DNA of 64,000 bases from Uranotaenia lowii (taxonomy: Eukaryota > Arthropoda > Insecta > Diptera > Culicidae): positions 23,162,002-23,226,001 of the forward strand of contig NC_073693.1 of NCBI RefSeq assembly GCF_029784155.1, given 5' to 3'. A program made the translations under genes and the position numbers. The notes beneath the pieces are model-generated. The model ran no database searches and was not told the origin of the DNA. It saw nothing but the letters and a program-made list of their open reading frames with translations. This document shows positions 20,282 through 33,240 of this stretch, piece after piece. The number at the start of each line of letters is the position of its first letter. Position 1 is the first letter of the stretch.

Positions 20282-20528
20282 TTACAGGATGGAGTCCTGG
20301 TTTGCTTTTTTTAAAAAGCTTTATTTGTCCATTACACACTTTTACCTTAACAATAATCACTACACAATGTTTTCACTATGAAGGTCGAGGTCCAAGAGAG
20401 CGAGCATGTGGACGGCGAGGCCTTTTATGGTGATTAACTGCTGAGCTTGCAGTCTCGCAGGTGCGCTGCTGATGGCTGGCATGTCTCCACGTCAGGTGAT
20501 CTATACTTGGTCGGGTTCTACCGTAACT
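20280..20528 (-). repeat. 5' LTR of errantivirus-like element
   Basis: The 249-bp upstream LTR, identical as read to the copy at 13413-13661. It should hold the promoter and start site of the element. Confidence 0.93.
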
Positions 20529-21998
20529 ATATATTTATTTTTCTCTAAAATATTCAAAATTATTAAATGTCTTTCTAAATGAAGGTCTTATGATAAAACA
20601 ATATTCAGTGAAATTAAAGTACCAACCATTATTTTATTCTGGAGAAAAACTGCAGATATATCAATGAACGGTGATAAAAAAGACAAACAGGAACAAGTAT
20701 TAAATACATTTTAAAGTCTTTTCTTTTTGAAAGAATATGAAAGATGAACTGTGATGATATCCATTTGCACTTTGCCCCGATGTTTCTTTAATGAAAATAA
20801 TAATTTATAATAAAAAAAAGACACTTAATCGTTTTTAAGGTTTCGAGGTAAATTTATACGAAAATTTCCAGAAAATAGATTGAATGAAATCATCGTAGCC
20901 TTAACAGATTAGTTCTTTTTGATATTCTTAAATGAAATCGCAGATCATCTTCAACACTGTTCAGGAAAATTTTAAATCAGACAACAATGGTTTAAATTGG
21001 CAGGTGTGTCTTTTAGGATAAAAAAGAAAATATAAATGCTGTAATTCGGTTGAATAACAACAAAATTGAACATTTCAAAACCAATCGTTTAATTGATTTA
21101 TTGGGTTAATGTTCAAAGGAATTTAATTTGCATTCTTTGCTCGAACAAATAAAAAAAGGGCGAACTTTTATTTCTGGGCATGATTTTGATGAAAATATGG
21201 ATATTAATAACCACTGCTTCCAAGGGTGAGGATAGTGAACAAAAATCTGCTTGAAAATGGTTTTTAAAAACTTTTCTCAAATGTTTATTATTTCTTCAGT
21301 TCTTAAAAATATACTATCCAAAGCTAAATATTCGGGAGCTAAAAGTGCTGCGCTAGGCAGCATGTTGGGGAAATATTCCAAAAATTGTGCGATATTCAAA
21401 ATTCTTCTTCCATAAAGTTTCATATGCAATAAATTCCAATAAATGAGAAACTTTTGATTTCGACTTCAACCTTAAAGTGAACTCGAGCAAAGCGGAGTAA
21501 ATCAACTAAATGGTATACAATAAATGAAACATAGATATAATCAACATATGTTTATTTATGGAACAAGTTTCAAACAGTGGATTTTTTTTAGCATGAGGTT
21601 GCCAAGTTTGATGATTACGTTGAGTGTTGAAAAAATCGAATTTGCAACGGGAAGCTGATATCTGATACCATTCGGCAATACTCAAAGCATCCGAATGTGA
21701 ATGAAAAGTTTTCATGTAAAATGCATGTAAGATTGATTGGCGCAAATTTTTTGGTAATTTATGAAAAGACCCGTAGAATTGAGTTGAAGTTCTTAGATTT
21801 GATTCCGAGATAATTAGGCAGAACAATTCGAGCAAATGGAAAATATGGATATGTAAAAAAAACTAGGACATGTTCAAGAAAGCGAGACGATTAACAACTC
21901 AAGATTTGATGCTTTTTTAAAGTCAAACAGCAAAGAAAAAATGGAAAATAGACGCCAAGTTTAACATGGTAAGACGAAGTTTACCGGGTCTGCTAGTA
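20529..21998. other. Unassigned stretch ending in a Helitron-like 3' end
   Basis: No gene was recognised; a 109-codon minus frame at 21506-21835 has no known motif. At 21971-21996 the sequence GTAAGACGAAGTTTACCGGG, a short hairpin, is followed by CTAG and T, the usual Helitron 3' terminus. Its 5' partner is uncertain (perhaps 11746). Confidence 0.4.
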
Positions 21999-22652
21999 TC
22001 TTATATATAAAAATGGAGGCGTTTTCTTTGTGATAACATCACTTATGAATGGTCGGTCGGAATAAAGTGAAATTTGGTATCCGAGGGTTTTTTGGGTCAG
22101 AGATGGTTTGTATAATACTTTCAAGAATCTCACTTTTTATGAAAGGGGGTCCCCATACAAAATTATCTCTTCACATCTTATATATAAAAATGGAGGCGTT
22201 TTCTTTTTAATAACATCACGTATGAATGGTCGGTCGGAATGAAGTGAAATTTGGTATCCGAGGGTTTTTGGGTCAGAGATGGTTTGTATAATACTTTCAA
22301 GAATCTCACTTTTTATGAAAGAGGGGTCCCCATACAAAGTTATCTCTTCTTCACATCTTATATATAAAAATGAAGGCGTTTTCTTTGTAATAACATCACG
22401 TATGAATGGTCGGTCGGAATGAAGTGAAATTTGGTATCCAAGGGTTTTTTGGGTCAGAGATGGTTTGTATAATAGTTTCAAGGATCTCACTTTTGATGAT
22501 AGGGGGTCCCAATACAAATTAAACTTTATTTGTTACAATTTCCATAAGAATCTATTGGCGAGCACAATGCAGTTAAGGACGTGTAGATGAAATTAAACAT
22601 TTATTACGATTTATACTTTAGAAGGTAAAACGAAGTTTACCGGGTCAGCTAG
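21999..22652 (+). mobile_element. Non-autonomous Helitron with three tandem 5' repeats
   Basis: It starts TCTTATATATAAAAATGG right after an A. It ends with a GTAAA/TTTAC hairpin (22625-22640) and CGGGTCAGCTAG before T, the TC...CTAG signature with A/T insertion and no target duplication. Units of about 177-180 bp start at 21999, 22176 and 22356, each beginning with the same 5' end. The 126-codon minus frame here is a by-product of the repeats. No Rep/helicase is encoded. Confidence 0.75.
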
Positions 22653-23682
22653 TTTTCTATAAATTTCGAGTTCTATATCCAAGCAGAAATACTGCGATAA
22701 TATAACAAGTGATAAAGAAATGTTTCTATAACCAAATCATCAAACGTGCACTTCATTTGAACAAGTTTTCTAAATCACTAAATGACCATCAGATAATTTT
22801 ACAGTACTTCAATAAAACTCTAAATCTTCAAAAGAGAGTTATAAAGTTCGCCTAAATCGGTTTTCCAAAAACAGAGGCCATCGACAAATCCTCCCACGAC
22901 CGGCTTCAAGCCAGCGCCAAAAAAACAATCCGGTCGAAGCATGAATTTTCCACACCATCGACGAACGCCCGCCTGACGCCTCCGTTCCCAAATTTGTATC
23001 ATTTATTCATGTGACCGTGACTTTGGGCCTGACTACCGATTGCCATCAGCTGTCTGTCACAGCCTAGTGGAGAACTAGCTAGGTTAGGTTAGGACCGAGC
23101 AATGTTTTCTGCACGCCATCCATTCAGCCCATCATCCGTACACCTGTAGACAATTCAATGGACAGGTAGCTTGCCGATTTTTTGCGGCCGGCGGATTTTC
23201 GGTTGGCGAGCTTAGGCGGAAAAAAGTCAACAGAAGGTTGTAAGAGATATCTTTTCCGAAAAGAAAATTGAAAAAACAATCCGATCTGTTCATTGAAAAT
23301 TCCAGTCGAGAGCGTAATAAGGAATTCTCAGGCCTGAACTTGAGAAAAAATAATCAGTTGGAGGCAAAGGAAATCTGAATTGAAAATTTAAATTTCAAGT
23401 TAAGGAAGTAAAACTGAAAAAAACTGTAAATTTGAATTCATTTGGTTTCGAGGATTACTATGGATGTAGAAATTTACAATAACTTAAATTAATCTTAAAA
23501 TTATAAGAATGCCATCACTTTTGGATTGATTCTCGGGACCTTAAACATGCAAAAAGCATATCTATTGTATTTTCTAATATCAAGTAACAGTTACGTCTAG
23601 TTAGTATATCATTTCAATAATATTTACAGTTAGGTTACGGATCGGTGCTCAAATCACGAAAAAAAATTGCTGCAATTCCACC
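22653..23682. other. Downstream region of gene A
   Basis: No gene was recognised. The part nearest 23682 should contain the 3' UTR of gene A. I did not find a clear AATAAA within the first 150 bp past the stop. TTAGG-like words near 23090 are too few to be telomeric repeat. Confidence 0.35.
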
Positions 23683-26600
23683 TTACATGCCCACCGTTTC
23701 GTCGTTCTCTGAAATGGACCGATAGCCGGCTGAACTTTGGCCCTTCAGGTGCCTCTGATATTTGAAGGTCTGATAGAGATGAACGACTGTTACGAACATT
23801 AACGTGAATACAACTGCAAGCGAGAGGAAAAGATAACAAAATGAATAAAACACAAATCAATGACTTCAATTGAACAAACGAACGAAAAAAAGTAAACAAC
23901 AAACCAATTTCGGAGAGATTTTTCTTCCACCGGCCTTCCGTTCCGTTTGGGGCTTCATCGATTTCACTTTCGGGGTCAACCTTAATCCGGGCAATCGACT
24001 CAGACACAATGTAGACCGAAAAGTCCACCACGAGTAGCGCTAAGAACGGCATCAAATAGAGCTCGTTGGCCTGTTGAGAAAAAATTATTAAAAATAATGT
24101 TAATATTGCGAAATTTAAAAAAATTTAGCCGATTTAAGATACATACTTTGAAGATGCCAATCATATAGATGGCGACAATGACTAAGCTTAGCGATATCAG
24201 AACGACGTCGACGGTGGCATGGCTGTAGTACGGTTTTACTGGAATTGGAATTTGGAAAAAAAGAAACATACTTTACTTGATTGTTTTAGATCCAATAATA
24301 GACAATTTTGTGATCACACTGTATTTCAACCAAAACCACCTACAAAAAATTTGAAAAAAAAAATCATTTAGAAATATGAAATATACTTTTACATAGGGAG
24401 TGTACAATGTACATGAACACTAAGTACAATCAACAGCGGAAGCTTACAAGTTATAATCTGTTTTACGATATCTACACCCACAGAAGAGGTAACAAAATTT
24501 CAATGCAGCTCGGCACTAACTCTATGCCGAAAATGCACTGAAACATGCTTTGTACCAAAGTTGATATGAATGGAAAAAAAATTACTGGCCTGAAAACTCG
24601 AGCTTCCGTGCAAAATAATGCATGACCATTTCATTCAACTACATACATTATGTAGTCAAACATTGGAAACGTTTTTAATACCCATCATGAGGATCCAGAA
24701 AAGCAAATGATGTGTTCTACTCTTCACTCAAAATTGAAAATTCTTAATCGATTTTTGATTATTGAGTAAAGTTATTCAAGAAATCCTCTCTTAACTCAGA
24801 TATAATGCCAAAACTTCGAAAACTAATCACAGGTTCAGAATTCTGCTACAATTCTTTAAAAATTTCTTACTTGTTGATAGAATCTCGTTTTTGAACATTG
24901 AATTTTAAAGGAGAAATAATTCATTCCAGAGGTTTCAATTTCAAAGTTTCAAATTCTTCACCAAGTCATTGTGAATAGCATAAGTTGCTTGTTTATTGAA
25001 AATCTCCTGTACCTACTTAGGAACTTCTCAACATTAAAAATTCGTTCATTATAGCTTCCATCATTTAAAAGGCAAGTTAGTGTATAGTTTTTCGCCTTGC
25101 AGATATTTTTTTGATTTTTGCAAGCCCCAAAAATCACCTATTTTATCACCCGCACTTAGGTTCGAAGAAATGTTTATGGTGGTGTCTAACTCTAGGGGCA
25201 AAAAAATCAAATAAAATTTATGTTTTTATTTCTAGACTTGCTGCGAAAGTTGGAAGCTTCATTCTTCAAGGATCATCGTAAAAAGAAATTTTCTTCAGGC
25301 AGTTTATAAAAATGCTTTTATTTTTTGCCAAAAATCATGCTGGAAGAATTCTTCACTACCAAACCTGTAGGCATGTCATATCACTCTTTGAAGTGATGCC
25401 AAACAACACGTGTGATAGTATTAAATTTAACGAGTTTATCATGCTTCAAAAAACTATTTTTTGAAGTTATTCAAGCAACATAAACAACAAATTTAAAACA
25501 GAGATTTAGTGGATTTCTCAAAAAACTTGTTTTTTTTAAACCATCCAAAGGATTTGATATGATTGATTTTCAATAAAAAATTGTTTTTGTGATATTACTG
25601 TAAAACAAATTCCAAGAATTTCTTATTTTTGTGTATTGTTTAACATTGTTAATAGTGCAGTTTTTTTCAACAGTGAAATTTCAACTAAAATCAAGAATTT
25701 GAATTTGTTTGCAAGAATCAGATTTGAACCGTAGAATTTTAATCCATTTCTTTAAGTTTGGAAAGTTTGATTTATTTTGAAAGTTTTCTACAAAAAAAAA
25801 CCTATTCTATGTTCGAATCAAATGAGCTAAACGCATTACATTTCTGAGCAAATTCAAAGATTTAAAGTCGCCTATTTTGCTCATTTCAAAGATAAAAAGA
25901 TGTTTTTCAAAAGTTCCTATTCAATACGAAAAACGGTTAATGTAAAAGTACTTGAAAAAATGAAATATGTAAAGAAAAAAAACTTTTAATGTAGTATTCA
26001 TGTATTGTTTGAGCAAAACTATCATACTAAAAAATTGGTCACCGAAATAAAAAATTTAAGAGCTAATTTTTGATTAATTTGAGTGCCCTGAATCCGAATT
26101 ACAATTATTTGTTTTTTTTTTTCTTCTATCGGCTTTGATTTTTAAAATAGCTTTTAAAATAGGAGGACATCTTTTGAAAAAAAATGCATTTTCCTAACAA
26201 AACTGTATAACCTTACAAAAATATTAAAAATCAAGACTTTAAACAATGGTATACTTTCTAGAAGCCCGCTAGAAATTTTGAATGCTGCGAAAAAAGAAAA
26301 GAAGTATTATTTTTGTTTTCTTTTAGCTACTCTGTAAAATACGAGAATATGAACGATTTTTTAAGTAACTTTAAACCAAATTGAATTTAGGATATTATTA
26401 AAACCGAAGTCAAATCGAATTCCAGTCTCATTAGTTAAATATAACAAAAGTTTAGAAACTCAGTACCGGGGAGTATCTGACAATTTGCCGGGTGGTCGTA
26501 AAGGTCGTTAAATTTTTTTAAATATTTTATTTGGAAAGCTGATAAAAGTTCAATGCGTTTTGATTTGATTCAATCTCCGTTGAAAAATTGAACAGAGTTA

Positions 26601-29600
26601 TGAACCTTGGAAGTGTGGTTTTATTTTATTTACAAAAAAATCTAGCCAAATCTAACCCGAAAAAATATAAATGTTAGAAGTCTGAAAAAGTATATGTGTT
26701 TTTAAGTCGAAAAAACTAACCAAATTTACCTATTTGGGGAAGATCTGATGACCCCCGGTGCAAACCCGTCAGATAATGAAAAAAATCCTCTTATGTCAAA
26801 AATACTTGTAATGATATTTTAGCGAATTTATAAAAATTGTAGAATTTTACAAAACATCAATTTTTCCTCTGAAGTTTGGCCAATTCAAAATCAGTTTTTG
26901 TCTTCCATGTTGTTTTGTTGGTTTATCAGTTATCAATGATTGATTTCATTCAGATCTGATTAATTTTTAAACTAATAAATACATATTACCAAAACTAGAT
27001 TTGAGGAACAAAATCTAACAAAAGTTTCGAGTTCAGGAAGCTAAAATTTTTCAAATCACAATCATTAAAACACAGGCACACAAAATGCTATTAAATTTTA
27101 ACATTAAGATTTTAAAATGGTTAGATATTTTTATTGAAAATATTCCTTTCTAAAAACTCTTTCTACATTATGCTAATTAATTTTCAAACCAATTTCCACG
27201 ATTAAACAGTCCCACTGTTTAAATTTTTCAATTATTTAGATAAATTTGTCTTTGTTTCCCAATTCAGAATTTTTGTGTTCTGAAAACATTATTTTCTTAG
27301 AACCCATTCAATCTAATTAGAAAAAAAAGAAAAAAACATTGTCTTCAACCCATCATTGAAATTGACGGCGACAACATATTTCGATCTTAAATTTTTCTTT
27401 CATTTTTATTATTTTAATTCGTTTTTATCGATCTTGATTTTAAACTAGTCTATTAAATGTTCAAAAAGTAATTCGAAGTTGCACCACTACAGCTGCACAA
27501 TATTAACTAAATTAGTATTTGTTTTATGTTCTCAGCATTTAAAACAAGTACCTGCAATTACATATTTTTGGTTTTATCAGTTTCAAAATGGTTGTTCAAG
27601 GATTCAATTCCCAACCTAGACTTCGTTAGTACATATAAGATTTGAATGATGAGTTGAACATATTTTATTATAAAAAAATAAAGTCAATATTGTGAACTGC
27701 AAAGACATTACCTTTTATTTAGATGACTGGACGAAACAAATTTTAAAAAAAATGATCAAAGTCAGAGTTTTGAGCACTGGCACTTTAGGAACAAAATTCA
27801 ATATATTCATCGTTTTATCAAATCAAATTAAATTAGCTATTTACAAGGTATGTGTTTTGAATAAATTCTCTTAAATTCAGAATGGAAATTTTTTTCCTGA
27901 TCGAGAACTTAAATTTCAAATCTAGAAGGAATGATTTTTTTTCCAAATTCATGATTTATTTCTGACTTGCTCTGAAATTTATTTTGTTTAGATTGCTTAA
28001 AATTTATGTTCAAGCATATTTCTAATTCAGAATAAAGAACATCTATTTGAACCATTTATTAATGACATCCGAAAAAAAATAGTATTGATTTGAATATTTG
28101 ATTTTGATTCATTTTGAATCGTTACAGTAAAATTTGTTTTTTACTCAAGTCTGTGTTATGGTCATAAGTAAGAAAATAGTTTAAGTAACTAATTTTCTTA
28201 TTTATTGTGTATTTTTGGTATTTTTATTATCTTTAGCTAAATTTGAATTTTAAATGCTTTAAAAACTTAAATGTAACCAATTCCTCGATACAGAGGGTGA
28301 ATGACCACGAAGGTTAAAATCCTCTTTAAATAAATAAAAATAGAATAGAATAGAATTTTAAATGCATTTTTCAGGCGTTTATCTGGGATTTCTCCAACTA
28401 ATCAACACACAATATATTAATTTAACCCAGTTCTAAACATTTTTGGCTCTAACTTTTGTGAATGAATTCATTTTAGAAAAATGTCTTCCAACCATTTGTA
28501 TAAAATGAAATGCGTATTGTTTTTTCTCGAAAAAAAAAAGCTTGTATCTAGAAGCGTTCGTTAGTTATGTTCCCAAGAAATCCGTTTGTTGGCAATTTCC
28601 TGTCCGTCAATGTTAACCGATTTTGATGATATTAGATTAATTGTGTAGGTATTTTATTCAAAACACTTTACATTTCAAAAATAGGTTATCAAAATCTGGT
28701 TTTGAAAGAAAGAAAATCCGAAAAACAATTAATTTTTGAAATATTCATATCTTATGATAACTTTGCTGAATTTAAGTATTTTATTGATTTTTTAAATTAT
28801 CAAAAATACCTCTATCCGACGATGTATAAATATTTTGGGGTCCAATGATAGTTTTCACTACTATTTCGGAACTTTCGATAGAAAAAAAATCTTACCGTCC
28901 AACTTTGGCTTTGTTTCTCTGGATTTAATTTATCAACTAACCGATTTTCTAAAATTTACTCTTGGTTTTTTGCCGTTAATTTGGTAATGATTTTCATAAA
29001 ACATACTTGGTCTCTAAAAATCCCAGTTCTTCAGTATATTGGAATAACGAAAAAGATGTTACAAATGTGCTTCAGGTCAGATTGTATTGTGTATTCAAAT
29101 TTTTTGCATTATACAAAGCATTGTTAAAAGAACATTTAGTAATTTTTTCGTAGTAAAATATTGAAAAATGAGCCGGTGACGGAGCACTTTCGATTATGCC
29201 TTTTAGAAAACAGGATTTGCGGTTGACACTGTATCTCAGCACAGAATCATCTGAAGTCAAAAAATCAGAGCAAAATATTGTTAATAGATGTTTTTCTGGA
29301 CCCCAACGTTTTTATTTAACTTAAAAAAAAATTTATGAAATTTTTCTGGCTGTTTGAAGTAAAAACTACGATTTTTCACGAAAAAATCCGCCATTTTTTA
29401 TCTGTAAAATCTCCCCAAAGTAAAAAAAAAGAATAACGTTGGGGTCTGGTATTTTATATGTAGAAAATATGTTCCAAATTTGAAAAGAATCGGATAAGTA
29501 GTTTTCAAATGACGATGTCCACGGACTTTAAAAATGTGCTTTCGAGAAAAACGCGTTTGAAGTTTCTGCTCTTGCTTTCTTGCAGTATTAGATAGGAGGA

Positions 29601-32485
29601 GATAAAGGCCTATAATTTCTACAGTTTTGCTTCAATTGACTTGAAAATTTGACACAACATTCTTCAAATGTTTTACAATAAGAAAATAAAAAAATAAAAA
29701 AATCGATTTTTTGAAAGTGTTAGACTCTCCCCCCTTAAGAGTGTTAAATAAACGCTTCTCTTTTCTAGTACAATTTGTACAAAAAATCTTTCAAATGTGG
29801 TTGGAAAAACAATACTTTTTACAAATTTGGTCAAAAGTTCTAAATTGTTTATCTTTGCATCGCAATGGACTCAGGCAACAAAAAACGACGAAAATTCGAT
29901 GAGTATGCCTTTTTTCAAAGAGTCTTAAAATGTGTGAAAATTTATAGAAAACTAACAAACTTTGAAATTTTTTTCTCGAATTTATTCTTCTATAATTTCA
30001 AAATCAAATAATTGATATTTGAACCATACAATCCCGTCATATGTATTACAAATTTTTAGTTTACACCAACTCGAAAAATAACAGTTTAAAAAGTACAAGA
30101 TTTTGCTAAAAAATACCTTATAACAGAAGATTTATTAATCTTTGAATATTCGTAGTCGGCAGATCATCTGCGGCGGTGGAGGAGATCTACCGCAAACTGA
30201 AACGCGAAGCAGGAAGGATTGGGTTGATGATTAATACGTCCAAGACGAAGTGCATGCTGGCCTGCGGATCCGAGACCGACCGAACCCGCTTGTCCAGTAA
30301 TAACAAGGTCACGATCGACGGCGACGAGCTGGAGATAGTCGAAGACTTTGTCTATCTCGGCTCACTGGTGACCGCAGACAATGACACCAGCCGTGAGATC
30401 CGGAGGCGAATTATCAGCGGAAGTCGTGCCTACTATGGACTCCACAAGCAACTGCGGTCGAGAAGACTTAGCCCTCGCACGAAGTGTAACCTGTATATGA
30501 CGCTTATTAGACCGGTTGTTCTCTACGGGCACGAGACTTGGATATTGCTCGAGGAGGACCTGCGTACACTCGGGGTATTCGAGCGACGAGTGTTAAGAAC
30601 CATCTTTGGCGGCGTACAGGAGAACGGAATGTGGAGGCGAAGGATGAACCACGAGCTCGCGCGACTCTACGGCGAACCCAGTATAAAGAAGGTGGTGAAG
30701 GCTGGCCGGATACGCTGGGCGGGACATGTTGCGAGAATGCCGGATGACTGTCCTGCTAAACAGGTGTTCGCCACGAATCCGGTAGGAACAAGACGAGCGG
30801 GGGCGCAACGAGCAAGGTGGTTAGACCAAGTGGAGCGTGATCTGGCGAACGTGGGGTGCCCGAGAAATTGGAGAACGGTTGCCATGGACCGAGTGAATTT
30901 TAGGAATTATGTTCGTCAAGTTATGTCGTAAGACGGAATACTATGTAAATAAAAAAAAAAAAAAAACTTTGAATATCCGATCAAAATGCCCTAATCGGTT
31001 TTTGGACAAATCGCCCACCTTTTATTGTTGCTGTTCGATAAGATGTAAACAAAACCACGTGTATTACTCTGGATTTTGGAGAGCCGTTTTCTATGAATAC
31101 AGACCGATTATCAAAATAATATATAGATCTTCATCTTTGCTTAGTTCTAAATTATTGAAAGAATGCATAATAGTTGTAAGTTTCGATCGGATTTCAGTGA
31201 AAAGCGTGCACTGAAAATCCAATCAGTTCACTTAATTTGTCGTCAATAGCAGCAGAAAAATTTCCTTGAAACCGACACAGTGGAAAATGAAGTCAAAAAT
31301 TCCAATATAATTCATTTTTTGGTTGTAATATGTTTAAAAACCACTTGTTTTCATATGAAGATCAACTTAAAAAAAGTTGCACCTTTTTACAAATTTATTA
31401 AAATAATTAATTTGTTTTCACTGTGAACATTGTGTTGTTTTCGAGTCGGTTTGATCCAATATTTTGGAGCATTACTTGCCTACACAAGGGCGTTTCACAT
31501 CCAATGATTTCAAAGGTTGCTATGAGAAGCATTTGCAAAAAATCGAATATTTTCTTAGTTTTTATATTATAAAGTAGTTTTTTTTGACAGAATATGAGTA
31601 GCAAATAGAAATACAGAGAACATGTTACAATGTATTCGGGTTTTGAGCTTATGTACTCCGCATACTCGGCCTTTTTCCTTAGCAGGTGCATATTTCCCCA
31701 AAATACCCTAGTATTTTCGAAATTCATTTTGTCATGGTAAAGTTCCGTGCTGAACCACTGTGCAAATGTCTGCTGTGGCCATTCTTGCTTTTCAGTTCCT
31801 ACTGCATGTACCCACGAAAATGCCTTCTCCGGAAATTTCAATAATTAACGTTGGAGTTTTTTAATTTCGAAAATAATGATGAATTTTATAAGTTTGATAC
31901 AGTAAGGATGGTTAGAATACAAGAATACGGAGTATGTTATAATAATAAACAATAATAAATAATATTAAACAGAAATGCCGTTCAATTAGGAGCTACAAAA
32001 CAAACATTTACAGAATGACCAATTTTCTACTGATTGCATGTTGTTCAATTGCATCTTTCACGTGCTTCATTAAAATTTTTGTTTAATAATCTCAAGTCAA
32101 ATTGATGACAACTCTACCAAATACTGTTTGTCTCAAGCGAGATTACAAGCTTCGATTCGTGCCAATGACTCTGACAGATTAACGCTAATGGAATGTGTTC
32201 GTTGCTTTTTTGAATAATTAACTAAGTACGTGGTACTACCATTTTATAGTTACACACATTGTGCCTAAGAAAGGAAACTTATCTAAACTGTATTAAAAAC
32301 AAATCTTTGTTGGACTTACAACTTTCCGGCACCTCCCTGATGTCGTCGTATTTCACCAGCAGATAAACGGAAGCGGAAATGGCTGCCAGCATGGCCCACA
32401 AACTTAGGATTCCAACGATGAACCCATAAAGCCGGGGACTCAGCAGGAAGCTCACCACTGTAGACGATCTGTTTCCTTCGACCAT
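23683..32485 (-). CDS. Gene A: small four-helix membrane protein, four coding exons
   Basis: Exons: 32320-32485, 24147-24238, 23905-24070 and 23683-23813 (555 nt, 184 aa). Donors are GTAAGT, GTATGT and GTTTGT. Acceptors end in TTCCAG, CAACAG and TTGCAG. Phases are 1, 0 and 1, and the joined frame has no stop. Predicted membrane helices are about 19-44 (FIVGILSLWAMLAAISASVY), 65-83, 88-110 (LMPFLALLVVDFSVYIVS) and 142-158. An N-glycosylation sequon (N128) lies between helices 3 and 4, and the cytoplasmic-looking tail has YRSI (172-175), a Yxx-hydrophobic sorting motif. Size and layout resemble insect four-TM families of unknown function (DUF4728/MARVEL/LAPTM-like). That family name is a guess and the molecular role is unknown. 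Gene B upstream is a paralogue. The start ATG is in good context. Confidence 0.87.
24239..28257 (-). other. Gene A intron 1, 3' part
   Basis: AT-rich intron sequence. I found no gene, RNA or complete transposon in it. Confidence 0.5.
28258..28352 (+). mobile_element. 5'-truncated LINE 3' end with (TAGAA)n tail
   Basis: A 95-bp insertion with perfect 13-bp duplications GAATTTTAAATGC at 28245-28257 and 28353-28365. The body shares GAATGACCA and TTAAAATCCTCT blocks with the reverse-oriented insertion at 2045-2109 and ends with the same TAGAA repeats. It lies in gene A intron 1, antisense to the gene. Confidence 0.8.
28366..30149 (-). other. Gene A intron 1, middle part
   Basis: No gene was recognised. 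A small inverted pair with GACCCCAACGTT sits at about 29297-29316 and 29430-29448 and may be the ends of a MITE of about 150 bp; no target duplication was seen. Confidence 0.35.
30150..30966 (+). mobile_element. 5'-truncated RTE LINE copy
   Basis: The open frame 30176-30931 (251 codons) is nearly identical to the C-terminal quarter of the RTE protein at 6664-9537. It runs from just after the catalytic FADD box to the final NYVRQVMS, then a short 3' UTR and poly(A). Flanking copies of CTTTGAATAT at 30140-30149 and 30967-30976 fit the target duplication. The copy is inactive because most of the RT and all of the endonuclease are absent. It is antisense to gene A within intron 1. High identity to the full-length copy suggests recent mobility of the family. 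Confidence 0.9.
30977..32319 (-). other. Gene A intron 1, 5' part
   Basis: A minus-strand frame at 31407-31841 (144 codons) contains a plausible-looking KAFSWVHAVGTEKQEWPQQ stretch, but I recognise no family and see no matching splice sites. Nothing else is supported. Confidence 0.3.
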
Positions 32486-33240
32486 TCTCTCTTCTTCAAT
32501 GGGTATGTGACTTAATTCCGCTCGGATCGATTACGATTGCACATCCGATCGCGGCTACTGTTACACTGGTCACTGAATCCGGCTGGCCCGAATTGTTCCT
32601 CTTAGTATAACAAGGATGGTTCCAGTTTTTTACCATTTTTCTTATCGTTGTGCTTCGGCAGATAGGACTCTTGCTAGACTTGGATGAGAATTTTTTGTAC
32701 GTGCATTCTCGGTTGATAACAGAACGAAATCTCGACGGCACGTGGATGGTGGTTGCGAACTAGTTTCACGACAGACCTGGAGTCTTTGCACCGTTGCTTT
32801 CGGTATGTTGTACATAATATGTCGTAATTTCGGTAGTCTCAGATTAGGATTCAAATTAATAAAATCGGCGTTAAGAATAAATAAAATACGCGTGCGGTCA
32901 TATTGGTTTGCGATGAAGAGTTTGTTTTGGTGGCACGAGGGTTTTAAAGCGCTGTTAGTTCGATGTGAATATTGGTTCATACGGTTAAAATATTCTTGAT
33001 TAAACCTAATATGATTACAATTGAGACAACTAAACAACTTATTACTGTAACGGTGATTAGTTTGGACTTCGGAGAATATAAAGCATGAAACATCCAAAAA
33101 CTGGACGCACTGTTTATTGTACCATTGCGCTCCTCGTTGTCGGATCTGGAATGTTTTGACAGTACTTTGTTTGGAAATGTTTCCTCTATCTGTGCTCAAA
33201 ATTTCATTACGATTCGTTTTGTTCCAAAAAAGTTACACGT
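32486..33240 (-). promoter_or_regulatory. Upstream region of gene A
   Basis: The presumed 5' UTR and promoter of gene A. No clear TATA box or upstream exon was identified. A 185-codon minus frame at 32642-33199 has biased composition and no recognised domain; I do not call it. Confidence 0.3.

Larger units (their letters stand above)
13413..20528 (-). mobile_element. Complete errantivirus-like LTR retroelement (gag-pol-env)
   Basis: The 7116-bp element is bounded by 249-bp LTRs that I read as identical, with ATAT flanks at 13409-13412 and 20529-20532. Read on the minus strand, each LTR begins AGTTACGG and ends CTGTAATT. The primer site begins TGGCGCAG directly at the 5' LTR edge, like the tRNA-Ser sites of Drosophila errantiviruses. 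The order is gag, pol (PR-RT-RH-IN), env, with env ending inside the 3' LTR. These are errantivirus traits in the Ty3/Gypsy group. Pol carries one frame break near 16685. Confidence 0.93.

Noticed and set aside
22137..22517. 126-codon ORF with internal repeats
   Set aside because: Falls in the tandem 5' repeats of a Helitron; repeated peptide follows the DNA repeat, no domain.
22820..23002. 60-codon minus ORF downstream of gene A as an extra exon
   Set aside because: No membrane helix, no matching splice phase, and gene A already ends with a stop at 23683.
23085..23100. TTAGG-like telomeric words
   Set aside because: Only two or three units; too short to mean telomeric sequence, and Diptera lack canonical TTAGG telomeres.
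29297..29448. Small MITE with GACCCCAACGTT ends
   Set aside because: Inverted ends are short and imperfect and no target duplication could be seen.
32642..33199. 185-codon minus ORF upstream of gene A
   Set aside because: No domain, odd composition; overlaps the presumed promoter of gene A and reaches the mariner relic.
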